A DNA stretch of 9,257 nucleotides from Candidatus Zixiibacteriota bacterium (GTDB taxonomy: Bacteria; Zixibacteria; MSB-5A5; GN15; FEB-12). The notes below the pieces were generated by a model. The model worked only from the letters and a program-made list of their open reading frames with translations. It was not told where the DNA came from and searched no databases. The stretch lies in assembly GCA_022570975.1 (NCBI GenBank), contig JACZYS010000042.1:4886-14142 (forward strand), in the 5' to 3' direction. The translations under genes were made by a program, and so were the position numbers. Positions 1-8,500 of the stretch are shown one piece after another (the first letter of the stretch is position 1; every line of letters begins with the position of its first letter).

Positions 1-229
1 AAGCTTCAACAAACTTCTTTTGCTCACGGTCATATTTGTTGACCACAATCCCCAGGTCAGAAACTCCAATCAAAAAACTGTCTGCAGCCGCAACAAAATC
101 AAATTTGCTCCAGAGAATAGTATAATCCGGCTGGTCGTTTATGACCGCTGATTTAGCTTGCAGGGAGAGGACTGACAGACAGAGTAACAATAATGATATC
201 TTGATATGTTTTCTCGTTTGCTTCTTCAT
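1..229 (-). CDS. Secreted protein of unknown function, N-terminal fragment (cut by window edge)
   Basis: The frame begins at an ATG at 229 on the minus strand and is still open at position 1, giving 76 residues. It starts MKKQTRKHIKISLLLLCLSVLSLQA: a basic n-region, a leucine-rich hydrophobic core and a likely signal peptidase I site near LQA-KSA, so export is likely. The remaining ~50 residues include 'FDFVAAADSFLIGVSDLGIVV', a strand-turn-strand pattern that resembles a beta-propeller blade, but that is too little to assign a family. The ATG overlaps the TGA of the upstream S8 protease as ATGA, and no strong Shine-Dalgarno sequence precedes it. Translation is therefore probably coupled to the protease gene and the two are co-transcribed. 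The coding call is fairly secure from the signal peptide and overlap; the function is unknown. Confidence 0.75.
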   Translation of the reverse strand, partial: MKKQTRKHIKISLLLLCLSVLSLQAKSAVINDQPDYTILWSKFDFVAAADSFLIGVSDLGIVVNKYDREQKKFVEA

Positions 230-3200
230 TTGATTAACACCATCTTCTTAGATATCTCTTTGTCACCGCTTGAAAGCTTGTAGAAATAAATTCCCGAAGC
301 GAGATGCAAACCGTCAAATTCTACTGCATGAATTCCGCCGGGGAGTTCATCGTCTATTAAAGTCATAACTTTCTGCCCCAGCAGGTTGAACACAGAAAGT
401 TCAACTTTTGCTTTTTTGGGAATGTAGAAATTTATCGCCGTTACCGGATTGAACGGGTTGGGATAGTTTTGAGACAGGGACATAGTACCGGGGATAATAA
501 ATTTTTCATCACCAACCGAAGTTGAAATAGAACTTGAAAAATATCTGCCACTGTTTAAATTATCCACCAAGAATTTTGACTTGTTTTTTCCTTCCATGTA
601 CGAAGCAGGGAAATTCCAAACCAATAATTCATCGGCATCGCTGTAAATTAGCACCTCAACCAGATTATCATTGTCAATATCATCTATCAAGGGAGCATAA
701 CGAGAAGAGATAACTGAAAATGACGGTGCCGGAGTTCTGATTGGGTATCCCGGAAGGAGCGATCCTTGATAATCAAGCACATATAAATATTCCGGACCGG
801 TACCCGGAAGAATATGCCCGGCCCTCATAACAATTTCAGGATATTCATCGCCGCTCAAATTTGCTACTGCCGGCGTGGCAAGCAGGGCGTTGGTTTCAAA
901 GGCCAGTCCATTTGAACCCTGGCCATTGAGATAGGAACTTCCGTCTGAGTTGAGGATATAAAGAAACGAATTGGCAAAAGTAAAAAACGTAACCAAAATT
1001 TCGGGTTTTCCATCAAGATTCAAATCAGCCGCCACCGGAAAAGAAGCGATAAAACTATTTTGAGGCAATTCCGGAAAAGAATGTGACCAGTTGCCGGTAT
1101 TACTGTTGCCAAACGATATGGCAGAGATTTGGGGTATGACCGTTTCTACACCATTGACCATCTCTTTTATATATTGCAATACTACAATATCGGAGAGAGC
1201 ATCATCGTTAAGGTCAGTAAGAAGCATTCCGTTAACAGAAAAAGAGGTGTCGATAATTTGGCTGGTGTTGTCAAACGCCGGCCTTCCCGATCGGCCGTCA
1301 ATTATTGCAACCCCACCGCTGTGCCGGGAGCTATACGATGCAACAACCTCCAATAGGCCATCGCCGTTTAAGTCATCGGCGGTTACCATCGGCGACGCTC
1401 CGCCATTGTATATATTTATATCCTGTACAGCCGTCCCAACGGTAGCGAAAATTCCTTCCAGAGAATAAAAATATGGGTCGCCGTTAAATTCATAGGCAAA
1501 AATTTGCCCCAAGGTATTTAGGAAAACAATTGCCGAATCTTCGCCCAACCCCAATCCGGTCACCGTTGGATTTGGGTAGCCATAATCACTTGAGGCCGAA
1601 CCGGTAACACAATTTTGAGGCCATCCACTGGCGTAACTGCCATCATATTTTAGTACATGGAGACCATCTTTGCCGGTTAAAATAATTTCGTCTTCACCGT
1701 CACGGTCAATATCATATATGGCCGGGACACAGCGGACATCAATATTTTGCAGAGCCGGGTAAGCCTGTAAGAGGTAGCCATAGGCGTTATACATTCTCAG
1801 CCCGTTTCTGGTAGTTACAATAATTTCTTTCAGTCCATCTTTATTTAGGTCTGCTATAACCGGAGTAATTCCTCCCCCCCCGCCCAAATTACGCGGCCAT
1901 CCCTGAGCAAAGGCGGAAGTTATGTTTACAGTGACATTAGATATTATAGTTGTATCTGCATAGTAACCGCTGAGCCTGATATCAAAACTTCCGGTATCAT
2001 TCCCTGAAACAGTCCATTGATACAGCAACGAATCAAAATATTCACCGGTAGATGAAAATAATTTTTGATATGATGAGTTCTCTTTGCGAAAATAGATATC
2101 CAAGGAGTCATATAATTGTCCATAAGCAGAACCATAAATTGGGATTGAGAACTCAAGCTCATCATTGTTAAGAGGCGATGATATTTCCAGCTTTCTATCT
2201 TTTACAAAGACGAAACTTGTGGTCGAGTAAAAGTTGTCTTTATCGCTCAATCGCAGATAAATTAGTCCGGTCATCTGAGGGTCACTGAAAGTATAAATGT
2301 TGGAATCGCCAAGAATCGTTGATCCCTCACTCAACAACTGCCAGTTATTCTGGTCGGGGGTTGATGTCTGTTCAAGTTTCCAACTGCCGGTATATTCTGA
2401 GAGGGGAGTTATTATTACCGGAAGGTTGTCTGTATATCTTTGTTTTCTAATTGGGCTTTTAAATTTGAGCGAGGCAGATTCAAGCAACTTTAATGAATTA
2501 TCAATATCCAGATAGCCATGTCCGGTCAGGGTGTCATAGCCCAAAAAATAATTCCCGGTTCCCCATGGGTCAACAATATCTCTGGCACCACCCAACAGGA
2601 CAGATTCTAACCTGCTTAAATTTACGTCCGGTCTCAGACCCAGAATTAATGCAGCCGCACCGGCTACCATTGGCGCCGCCATCGAGGTTCCATCGGAGAG
2701 ATAATAAAGGGAATCAATTATCCTCACCTCAGGCTCACCTAACTCTTCATACAAATCTGTCCCCGAAGCTCTTAAAGAAAGTATATCTTTACCCGGCGCT
2801 ACCATATCAATATGGGCGCCATAGGTACTAAAATCAGTTAAGTATCCGTATGAGTTTCCGGCAGCAACTACAAACGAAGAGTCATATGCGGCCGGGAAAA
2901 AACGTTGATTATTTCCGGTGTTACCCGGTGCAATAGCAACAAAGACACCATTGAGCCGGGCATATTCCAAGGCTTCTTTGATGATTCCCGATTCAAAAGG
3001 CGTTCCCCAGCTGATATTGATAATTTGGGCACCGGAATTTACTGCATACATAATTCCGGCAGCAGATATTGAACTGAAAGCATTGGGAAATATTTTTACA
3101 GGCATTATTTCTGCCCAGGGTGCAATTCCGGCAACTCCAATGAGATTATGTGAAGCTGCCACTATACCGGCAAGGTGGGTTCCATGACCATTCTGGTCTG

Positions 3201-3963
3201 ACGGATCAATATCACCTACCGGGTTAAACAATGTAAAGTTGTCACCGGAAATGTCATAGCCAATGGTGTCATCAACAATTCCGTTATGGTCGTTGTCAAT
3301 TCCATCAGCAATCTCATCTGGGTTTCTCCAAATATTTTCTTTCAAATCCGGATGGAGCCAGTCCACACCGGAATCAATAATAGCCACCACAACTTTCGTC
3401 GATTGTAAAGGGGGAGATTGATAATAAGGATAAGCATTAATGTCCTCTCCCGTCAGTCCGCTTGTAGTTTTTAGCACATCATTATAGAACCCGGAGACTG
3501 CTTCTATGGCCAGGTAGTCCTGGCCTTGATTATTTAAATACCATTGATTGGCAAAAAGCGAATCTGCCGGAAGGCCAAACAGCTCCATCATATATTCCGG
3601 TTCAATAGAGATAATATTGTCGGCGCCAAACCGGTCAACTATATCCTGCTCGCTGATATCTTTGTTGTCTGAAATAAAAATATGATACTGATTCCAGAAC
3701 TTGTTGAGCGGTGTGACCTCTTTTATTTTGAAGGATGAAACATTTTCCAGCCTCTCGCCCCGGGCAAGTGCTTTGGAATAATTTTCGAATTTTACACCCT
3801 CTTTTAATTTCAGAATAAATCTGCCCGGGACTTTCCCCCCGCTACTTGCTGAAGCAGGGCTGACAAATATGAATATGTATGCGAGTGACAATGCAGAAAT
3901 AAAGCAATTGAAGAATAATTTCTTGCTAAACGTATTTATCATATTTCCCTTTGGAACGCTCAT
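226..3963 (-). CDS. Secreted subtilisin-family (S8) serine protease with FG-GAP propeller and type IX sorting domain
   Basis: This is a predicted exported serine endopeptidase of 1245 residues (numbered from the ATG at 3963). Residues 8-39 form a signal peptide. Residues ~45-145 resemble the prodomain of fervidolysin-like subtilases, ending in 'LFANQWYLNNQGQ'. The catalytic domain (~185-495) has all the key residues: Asp197 (IIDSG), His260 (NGHGTH), oxyanion Asn348 (PGNTG) and Ser427 (DGTSMAAP). Within it, 'DGIDNDHNGIVDD' (220-232) looks like a calcium-binding loop common in these subtilases. Residues ~500-685 are probably Ig-like. Residues ~695-1120 carry FG-GAP/VCBS repeats, seven clear and one degenerate. 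Residues 1161-1245 are a Por/type IX sorting domain (QNYPNPFNP, NLLGQKV, GIYFYKL), implying passage through the outer membrane and surface attachment or release. The second ATG at 3942 has a better ribosome site (AAGG, five bases upstream) and still gives a full signal peptide, so it may be the true start. The gene is probably first in an operon with the partial gene at 1-229. Confidence 0.95.
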   Translation of the reverse strand: MSVPKGNMINTFSKKLFFNCFISALSLAYIFIFVSPASASSGGKVPGRFILKLKEGVKFENYSKALARGERLENVSSFKIKEVTPLNKFWNQYHIFISDNKDISEQDIVDRFGADNIISIEPEYMMELFGLPADSLFANQWYLNNQGQDYLAIEAVSGFYNDVLKTTSGLTGEDINAYPYYQSPPLQSTKVVVAIIDSGVDWLHPDLKENIWRNPDEIADGIDNDHNGIVDDTIGYDISGDNFTLFNPVGDIDPSDQNGHGTHLAGIVAASHNLIGVAGIAPWAEIMPVKIFPNAFSSISAAGIMYAVNSGAQIINISWGTPFESGIIKEALEYARLNGVFVAIAPGNTGNNQRFFPAAYDSSFVVAAGNSYGYLTDFSTYGAHIDMVAPGKDILSLRASGTDLYEELGEPEVRIIDSLYYLSDGTSMAAPMVAGAAALILGLRPDVNLSRLESVLLGGARDIVDPWGTGNYFLGYDTLTGHGYLDIDNSLKLLESASLKFKSPIRKQRYTDNLPVIITPLSEYTGSWKLEQTSTPDQNNWQLLSEGSTILGDSNIYTFSDPQMTGLIYLRLSDKDNFYSTTSFVFVKDRKLEISSPLNNDELEFSIPIYGSAYGQLYDSLDIYFRKENSSYQKLFSSTGEYFDSLLYQWTVSGNDTGSFDIRLSGYYADTTIISNVTVNITSAFAQGWPRNLGGGGGITPVIADLNKDGLKEIIVTTRNGLRMYNAYGYLLQAYPALQNIDVRCVPAIYDIDRDGEDEIILTGKDGLHVLKYDGSYASGWPQNCVTGSASSDYGYPNPTVTGLGLGEDSAIVFLNTLGQIFAYEFNGDPYFYSLEGIFATVGTAVQDINIYNGGASPMVTADDLNGDGLLEVVASYSSRHSGGVAIIDGRSGRPAFDNTSQIIDTSFSVNGMLLTDLNDDALSDIVVLQYIKEMVNGVETVIPQISAISFGNSNTGNWSHSFPELPQNSFIASFPVAADLNLDGKPEILVTFFTFANSFLYILNSDGSSYLNGQGSNGLAFETNALLATPAVANLSGDEYPEIVMRAGHILPGTGPEYLYVLDYQGSLLPGYPIRTPAPSFSVISSRYAPLIDDIDNDNLVEVLIYSDADELLVWNFPASYMEGKNKSKFLVDNLNSGRYFSSSISTSVGDEKFIIPGTMSLSQNYPNPFNPVTAINFYIPKKAKVELSVFNLLGQKVMTLIDDELPGGIHAVEFDGLHLASGIYFYKLSSGDKEISKKMVLIK

Positions 3964-4028
3964 CTTTTAAGTCCAACAATCAGTTAAAGTTAAAACGGTT
4001 TATGGTACATTATGTTCAAACAGTTATA

Positions 4029-4060
4029 ATTATATATATCTCATTCGCAGAAAATGTCAA
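4029..4060 (-). promoter_or_regulatory. Predicted sigma70-type promoter of the S8 protease
   Basis: On the minus strand a perfect TTGACA (4060-4055) is followed after 16 bases by TATATA (4038-4033). An overlapping TATAAT lies at 4034-4029, but with a 20-base spacer. Transcription would start near 4025, leaving a leader of about 60 bases before the S8 start. This is a match by eye to the general consensus. Bacteroidota proper often use a different promoter form (TTTG / TAnnTTTG), so the match depends on the host's sigma factor. Confidence 0.45.
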
Positions 4061-4146
4061 AGGTAAGTTTCTTGTGGCCTGGGATATGTTCAGAACTACG
4101 AAGATAATGGAAATCCATTTGTTTTGATTAAAATTACCGTAACAGT

Positions 4147-4176
4147 AAAAGCCATTTCATAAATGGTTGGCTTTTT
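4147..4176. terminator. Hairpin with T-rich flank in the divergent intergenic region (terminator-like)
   Basis: AAAAGCC (4147-4153) pairs with GGCTTTT (4169-4175), and ATTT (4154-4157) pairs inside it with AAAT (4161-4164) around a CAT loop. GGTT is left as a bulge on the 3' side. T runs flank the stem on both strands, so it looks like a weak bidirectional intrinsic terminator. Its place is odd, because both flanking genes point away from it and no gene in the window needs to end here. It might insulate the two promoters, act as a protein binding site, or be chance in AT-rich DNA. Confidence 0.3.
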
Positions 4177-4177
4177 G

Positions 4178-4207
4178 TTGAAAAGATACGATAATTGAAA
4201 AGATAAT
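4178..4207 (+). promoter_or_regulatory. Weak candidate promoter of the flavoprotein gene
   Basis: TTGAAA (4178-4183) and GATAAT (4202-4207) are separated by 18 bases and lie just after the hairpin. The -10 box is about 21 bases before the ATG at 4229, so the leader would be only ~15 bases. The only ribosome-site candidate is a poor GGA at 4218-4220. Both boxes deviate from consensus in AT-rich sequence, so this is a low-certainty call. Confidence 0.25.
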
Positions 4208-4228
4208 GAACTTGCTTGGATCTGATAT

Positions 4229-5461
4229 ATGAAAATAGCTGTAATTGGCGGTGGTGCGGCCGGCTTTTATGGGGCCATCACCGCCGCTTCATCAGATAAA
4301 TCTTTAGACATTACCGTTTTTGAAGCTACCGGAGAAGTTTTGGACAAAGTAAGAATTTCTGGCGGCGGCCGGTGTAATGTCACCCACAATTGCATTGATA
4401 TTAACGAACTGATTAATAACTATCCCCGCGGCAAAAAAGAACTGCTGGGTGCTTTCAGCAGATTTCAACCAAAAGACATCATTTTCTGGTTTAAGAATCA
4501 GGGGGTGAGGCTGAAAACGGAAAGCGATGGGCGCATGTTTCCGGTAACTGATAAAGCATCGACAATTATTGACTGCCTGAAGAATTGTGCCGAGAGATTG
4601 AACATAAAAATAAAATATAACGCCCGGATAAAATCGATTTATAAGTCAAGGCATCTTTTTGAAGTGTTTGGAAACGACAAATCTTCGGGTAAATACGATA
4701 CAATATTGCTGACTACAGGAAGCTCCCCGGTCGGTTACAGAATCGCAAAGTCACTGGGACACAATATTGTCCCCCCGGTTCCCTCTCTATTTACTTTCAA
4801 AATTGACGACAGAAGACTTGACGGTTTATCAGGAGTTGCTTTTGAAAATGTGGAATTGTCTCTAGTTTTAAAATCAAAAAAAAATCCCAAACAACGGGGG
4901 CCATTATTGATAACCCACTGGGGCTTAAGCGGACCTTCGGTTTTAAGACTTTCGGCCTGGCAAGCAAGACAATTGCATGATCTAAAATACAAAGCCGAAT
5001 TAATAATTGATTTTGTTCCCGATATGACCAACGAATTACTTTATCAAAAATTTGCTTCATATAAAGACCAGAACGGCAAGAAACAGATTTCAAGCGGCAA
5101 CCCAGCCTTGCTTCCTAAAAGATACTGGAAGAAAATTTTGGATCGTTTGAATATTGACCAAAACGGGTCATGGAAAGATATCTCAAAAAAAAGAGTTAAC
5201 CTGATTATCTCAGAACTAAAGAGCAGCCGCTTTATTATTAAGGGAAAAGGAATTTTCAAAGAAGAGTTTGTCACCTGCGGAGGTGTAAACTTAAAAGAAG
5301 TTAATTTCAAAAACATGGAGAGTAAACTTTGCGGCGGGCTCTTTTTTGGCGGTGAGGTTTTAGATATCGATGGCATTACCGGCGGTTTTAATTTTCAGTC
5401 TGCCTGGACAACCGGTTGGCTCGCCGGCAAGAGCATGGGGAACTTGCAGCCAATAGAATAA
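4229..5461 (+). CDS. HI0933/BaiN-family FAD-dependent oxidoreductase (flavoprotein)
   Basis: This 410-residue cytoplasmic protein has no signal peptide and is close to the family's usual length. The N-terminus has the Rossmann FAD-binding motif GGGAAG (7-12), with Glu32 placed at the end of strand 2 to bind the ADP ribose. The family signature GGGRCNVT lies at 45-52. Further marks are 'LLITHWGLSGPSVLRLS' (226-242), the 'TCGGVNLKEV' segment (349-358) and the C-terminal FAD-contacting run from 'GGLFFGGEVLDIDG' to 'GGFNFQSAW' (369-393). These identify the HI0933 flavoprotein family (YhiN, BaiN/RdsA), in databases often called NAD(P)/FAD-dependent oxidoreductase or aminoacetone oxidase family. 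The physiological substrate is unknown for most members. The segment 'PVPSLFTF' (183-190) looks like the Bacteroidota-type form of the family, in my judgement. The start is the first ATG in frame and sits just upstream of the FAD motif. It has no obvious functional tie to the proteases on either side. Confidence 0.93.
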   Translation: MKIAVIGGGAAGFYGAITAASSDKSLDITVFEATGEVLDKVRISGGGRCNVTHNCIDINELINNYPRGKKELLGAFSRFQPKDIIFWFKNQGVRLKTESDGRMFPVTDKASTIIDCLKNCAERLNIKIKYNARIKSIYKSRHLFEVFGNDKSSGKYDTILLTTGSSPVGYRIAKSLGHNIVPPVPSLFTFKIDDRRLDGLSGVAFENVELSLVLKSKKNPKQRGPLLITHWGLSGPSVLRLSAWQARQLHDLKYKAELIIDFVPDMTNELLYQKFASYKDQNGKKQISSGNPALLPKRYWKKILDRLNIDQNGSWKDISKKRVNLIISELKSSRFIIKGKGIFKEEFVTCGGVNLKEVNFKNMESKLCGGLFFGGEVLDIDGITGGFNFQSAWTTGWLAGKSMGNLQPIE

Positions 5462-5467
5462 TATCGC

Positions 5468-5495
5468 TTGACAATAACTGACTCCATAGTATATT
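5468..5495 (+). promoter_or_regulatory. Predicted sigma70-type promoter of the M4 metalloprotease
   Basis: TTGACA (5468-5473) is followed after 16 bases by TATATT (5490-5495), only seven bases after the flavoprotein stop codon. Initiation near 5502 would leave a ~43-base leader before the predicted TTG start. The layout matches the promoter predicted for the S8 protease (TTGACA, 16-base spacer, TATAT-type -10). No hairpin terminator is visible between the flavoprotein and this gene, so read-through from upstream is also possible. Confidence 0.45.
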
Positions 5496-5535
5496 TTCCT
5501 ATTATAGATATTTATTTTCTCACAAAAAAACCAAT

Positions 5536-5543
5536 GAGGTGAG
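5536..5543 (+). promoter_or_regulatory. Ribosome binding site that decides the M4 protease start
   Basis: GAGGTGAG is a strong match to the anti-Shine-Dalgarno sequence. The GAGG core (5536-5539) is five bases before a TTG at 5545 and eleven before a second TTG at 5551. The first ATG in the frame (5584) has no such site and would remove the basic part of the signal peptide. This points to a TTG start. Confidence 0.6.
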
Positions 5544-5544
5544 A

Positions 5545-8500
5545 TTGTTTTTGTTCAAGAACCATTTCTTTGCTAAGATATCAATGATCATGCTGATAGC
5601 GCCTGTACCCTTATTTGCGGGGCAAGGAAGAGTCAGTAGCTCTGGTGACACAATTCAAGTTGTATCTATGCATCCAAAATGGAAAACAGCTGAAATTATT
5701 GAGGGTAGTTTCTCAACTGCCAATCAAAACTCATTTGAAGAAAAGGCTGTAGAGTTTCTTATATTAAAGAAAAATCTGATAAGAATATATTCCCCTGCTT
5801 CTGAGTTGAAGCATATTTCCACCAAAACAGATAATATCAATTTTACTCATGTTCGTTTTCAACAGCAGTTTAATGATATACTTATTTGGGGCTGTGAAAC
5901 TATTGTTCACTTTGACGAAGAAGATAAAATATATTTACTCGGTGGACAAACTATTGCCACCCCGGAGATTTCTACAATTCCATCCTCAAGCTCAAGTCTT
6001 GCAGAACAATCTGTACTTGATGAATTGGGCAAGAGGCTTAATGTGGGTTATACTTTCAAAGAAACAGAACTAATAATCTATCCTGACGATGACATTCCCA
6101 GGTTGTGCTGGCAGGTTGTTATTGAGGATTTTGAATCTATTCCGGCCAGATGGAGATGTTTTGTTGATGCCAGCACACTGGAAATTCTATTGATCTACAA
6201 TGACCTTCCCTCAGATGGCCCGGCTGTTGGAGTTGGCAATGACGTTCTTGGTGTGGAACGCTCTTTCGGGACTTATGAATTCGGTGGAACTTATAAAATG
6301 GTTGATGCCTCGCTTCCTATGTATACCGCACCAGTAGAAAACTTTCAAGGGGTAATCAATACTCACTTGGGTACTTTTTCCGCAACTAACCCTTTTGCAA
6401 ATTTTGGCCCTGGTAATACCTGGAATTATCATTGGCTAGAGGAAGCCTGTGTCTCCAGTCAGTATAATATCTCACTCGCATATTACTATTTTTACAACAC
6501 TTTTGGGCGAGATAGTTGGGATGACAATAATGCCTCGGTTCATGGTATTGCTTATGCGTCAGGCATTGGTAACAACGCCTATTGGCTGGGAAACGGCCAG
6601 ATTGCCTTTGGTTCGGGCGATTCTGTTAGATATCTCCCATGGTCAGGAGCGGATGATATGGTTGCCCATGAATTTGCTCACGGCGTAACCCAGACTACCG
6701 CTAACTTAACTTATCTTTTTCAGTCAGGAGCATTAAACGAGTCATATTCGGATTTTTTTGGTGTCATGGTTGACCGGGATGACTGGACCATTGCCGAAGA
6801 CATTAGCCTTTTTGCAACTGGTTTCTTGCGAAGCATGGAAGACCCTCATCAGGGTGCTATTCCTGACTACTATGCCTTTGGATATCAACCCGCTCACATG
6901 AGTGAATATGTTGAAATATCTGCATTAAACGATAACGGAGGTGTTCATTCTAATTCCGGTATTCCAAACAGGGTAGCATATCTTGTTGGATCAGTAATCG
7001 GGAAAGATAAAACCGAACAAATTTGGTATAGAACTCTTACTACTTACCTCACCCCCGGCAGTTCTTTCCACTTTTGGGGGCAGATGACCGGACAATCAAT
7101 TATTGATCTCTATGGATACGGAACAGAGCTTGATGCACTTAGCGCAGCTTTAGATTCGGTGGGGATATACCAGCCTTTTGTAATCCCTGATCCACTTACT
7201 TTTTCAGTCAAGTTCGGGACAATTGAATCTGAAGAATTAATTGTTTATTCCGGCCTGACAGATACTGTGATTATTGACTCTGTTAAAATTGCTAACGGAT
7301 TAGTCTCAGTAAATGATATCTTCCCAGTATCTATCATGAACGGCGAGGGGCTTTCGTTACAGGTATTGTTTGATGCTTCATCTTATATAGCATGTGACAT
7401 GGGTAATTACTATGACACATTAGAAATCTATAACTCATCCATATACAACCCCCAAATAGCCGTTCCGGTCGACATTTCAATTACTGGTGATAGAGAAGGT
7501 GGTCGTGGAGGAAATATCTATGAAAGTTGTGATCCCCCATCTAGAAACCGTATAGACAACCTTGCTCGAGTTCATAACACAGGTGCAATATCAGAATTAA
7601 ACAGGTCTGGTGAAGATGGACTTTATCGATCCACCCTTTTGGTTGGGTTAATTGATGGGATTGACACCACAGTTTACATGGATATTTATGATGCCAAATC
7701 TTTTCTACCTGAATCAGGTTTTAGGGATTCTTTTAACGTTCGCACTCGCTACAGTACAAGGTATTGCGATATATTTGCTGACCAGTCAAAGGTAGTTGGC
7801 ACTGTCGAATTTTTCTATAAGTATTACTTTAATGAACACTGCGGTGAAATTATTGCCGAGTACAACTTAACTAACATCTGTGATACTACTTTAGAAATTG
7901 TAGTCGGCATATTTGCAGATTTTGATGTTAATGGAGCAGATTTCGTAAGTAATCTGGCCGGCCTTGACGTTGAAAACAACATTGGATTTGTTAGTAACAC
8001 TTCAAACAGCAGAGCAATTGGTATCAAACCAATGGGGGCAACGCCAAGAAATATGAGACTGGTTAACAATCAAGCTGATATCTGGCCAACCGGAAACCTT
8101 GAACCTGGGTTTGCCTATCGAGAAATGATGGAAACTACCAATAAAACAGGCACCGGAGCATTTGATTGGTCAATTCTTCTGACATTTGAAACAGCTACTT
8201 TAGCCCCAGGTGACACTTTGCAATATGCCGCTGCTTTTATTCATTCAGATATTGGTTTATCTGACTTGATTGACATGTTTGACAACATAGGAACATATAA
8301 AGACTCTGCGGTATTATTTCCTGATACCAATAATATTGCGGTAACTCAAAGAATAGGTCAACTTGTTTCAGACACGACTATATTTATAAACTATTCTACA
8401 ATTGGTGAAGAACCTTCGGTATCCTGGGAAGCGTCTCATGATAGCAGTTGGCTTAGTCTTAGCGATTACTCAGGGATGACCGACCAGGAAATTACAATTT

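Noticed and set aside
1..6. AAGCTT (HindIII site) at the very first base, suggesting a clone end
   Set aside because: A second AAGCTT occurs at 274-279 and the site is common by chance; it says nothing certain about how the sequence was obtained.
1091..3187. Plus-strand open frames of 72-125 codons opposite the S8 protease (for example 1091-1468, 2493-2831, 2918-3187)
   Set aside because: They lie fully antisense to a gene with clear catalytic motifs, have no ribosome sites or recognisable domains, and have the low-complexity composition expected of shadow frames.
3964..4228. Possible riboswitch or small gene in the divergent intergenic region
   Set aside because: Apart from the promoters and one hairpin, no conserved riboswitch core, tRNA-like fold or credible short frame with a ribosome site was seen.
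4735..5376. Minus-strand open frames inside the flavoprotein gene
   Set aside because: They are antisense to a well-supported family member and show no domain, signal peptide or translation signal.
5849..8069. Short open frames inside the M4 gene (5849-6073, 6449-6688 plus; 6211-6432, 7824-8069 minus)
   Set aside because: The long frame at 5545-9257 carries complete M4 catalytic motifs through this region, so these are shadows.
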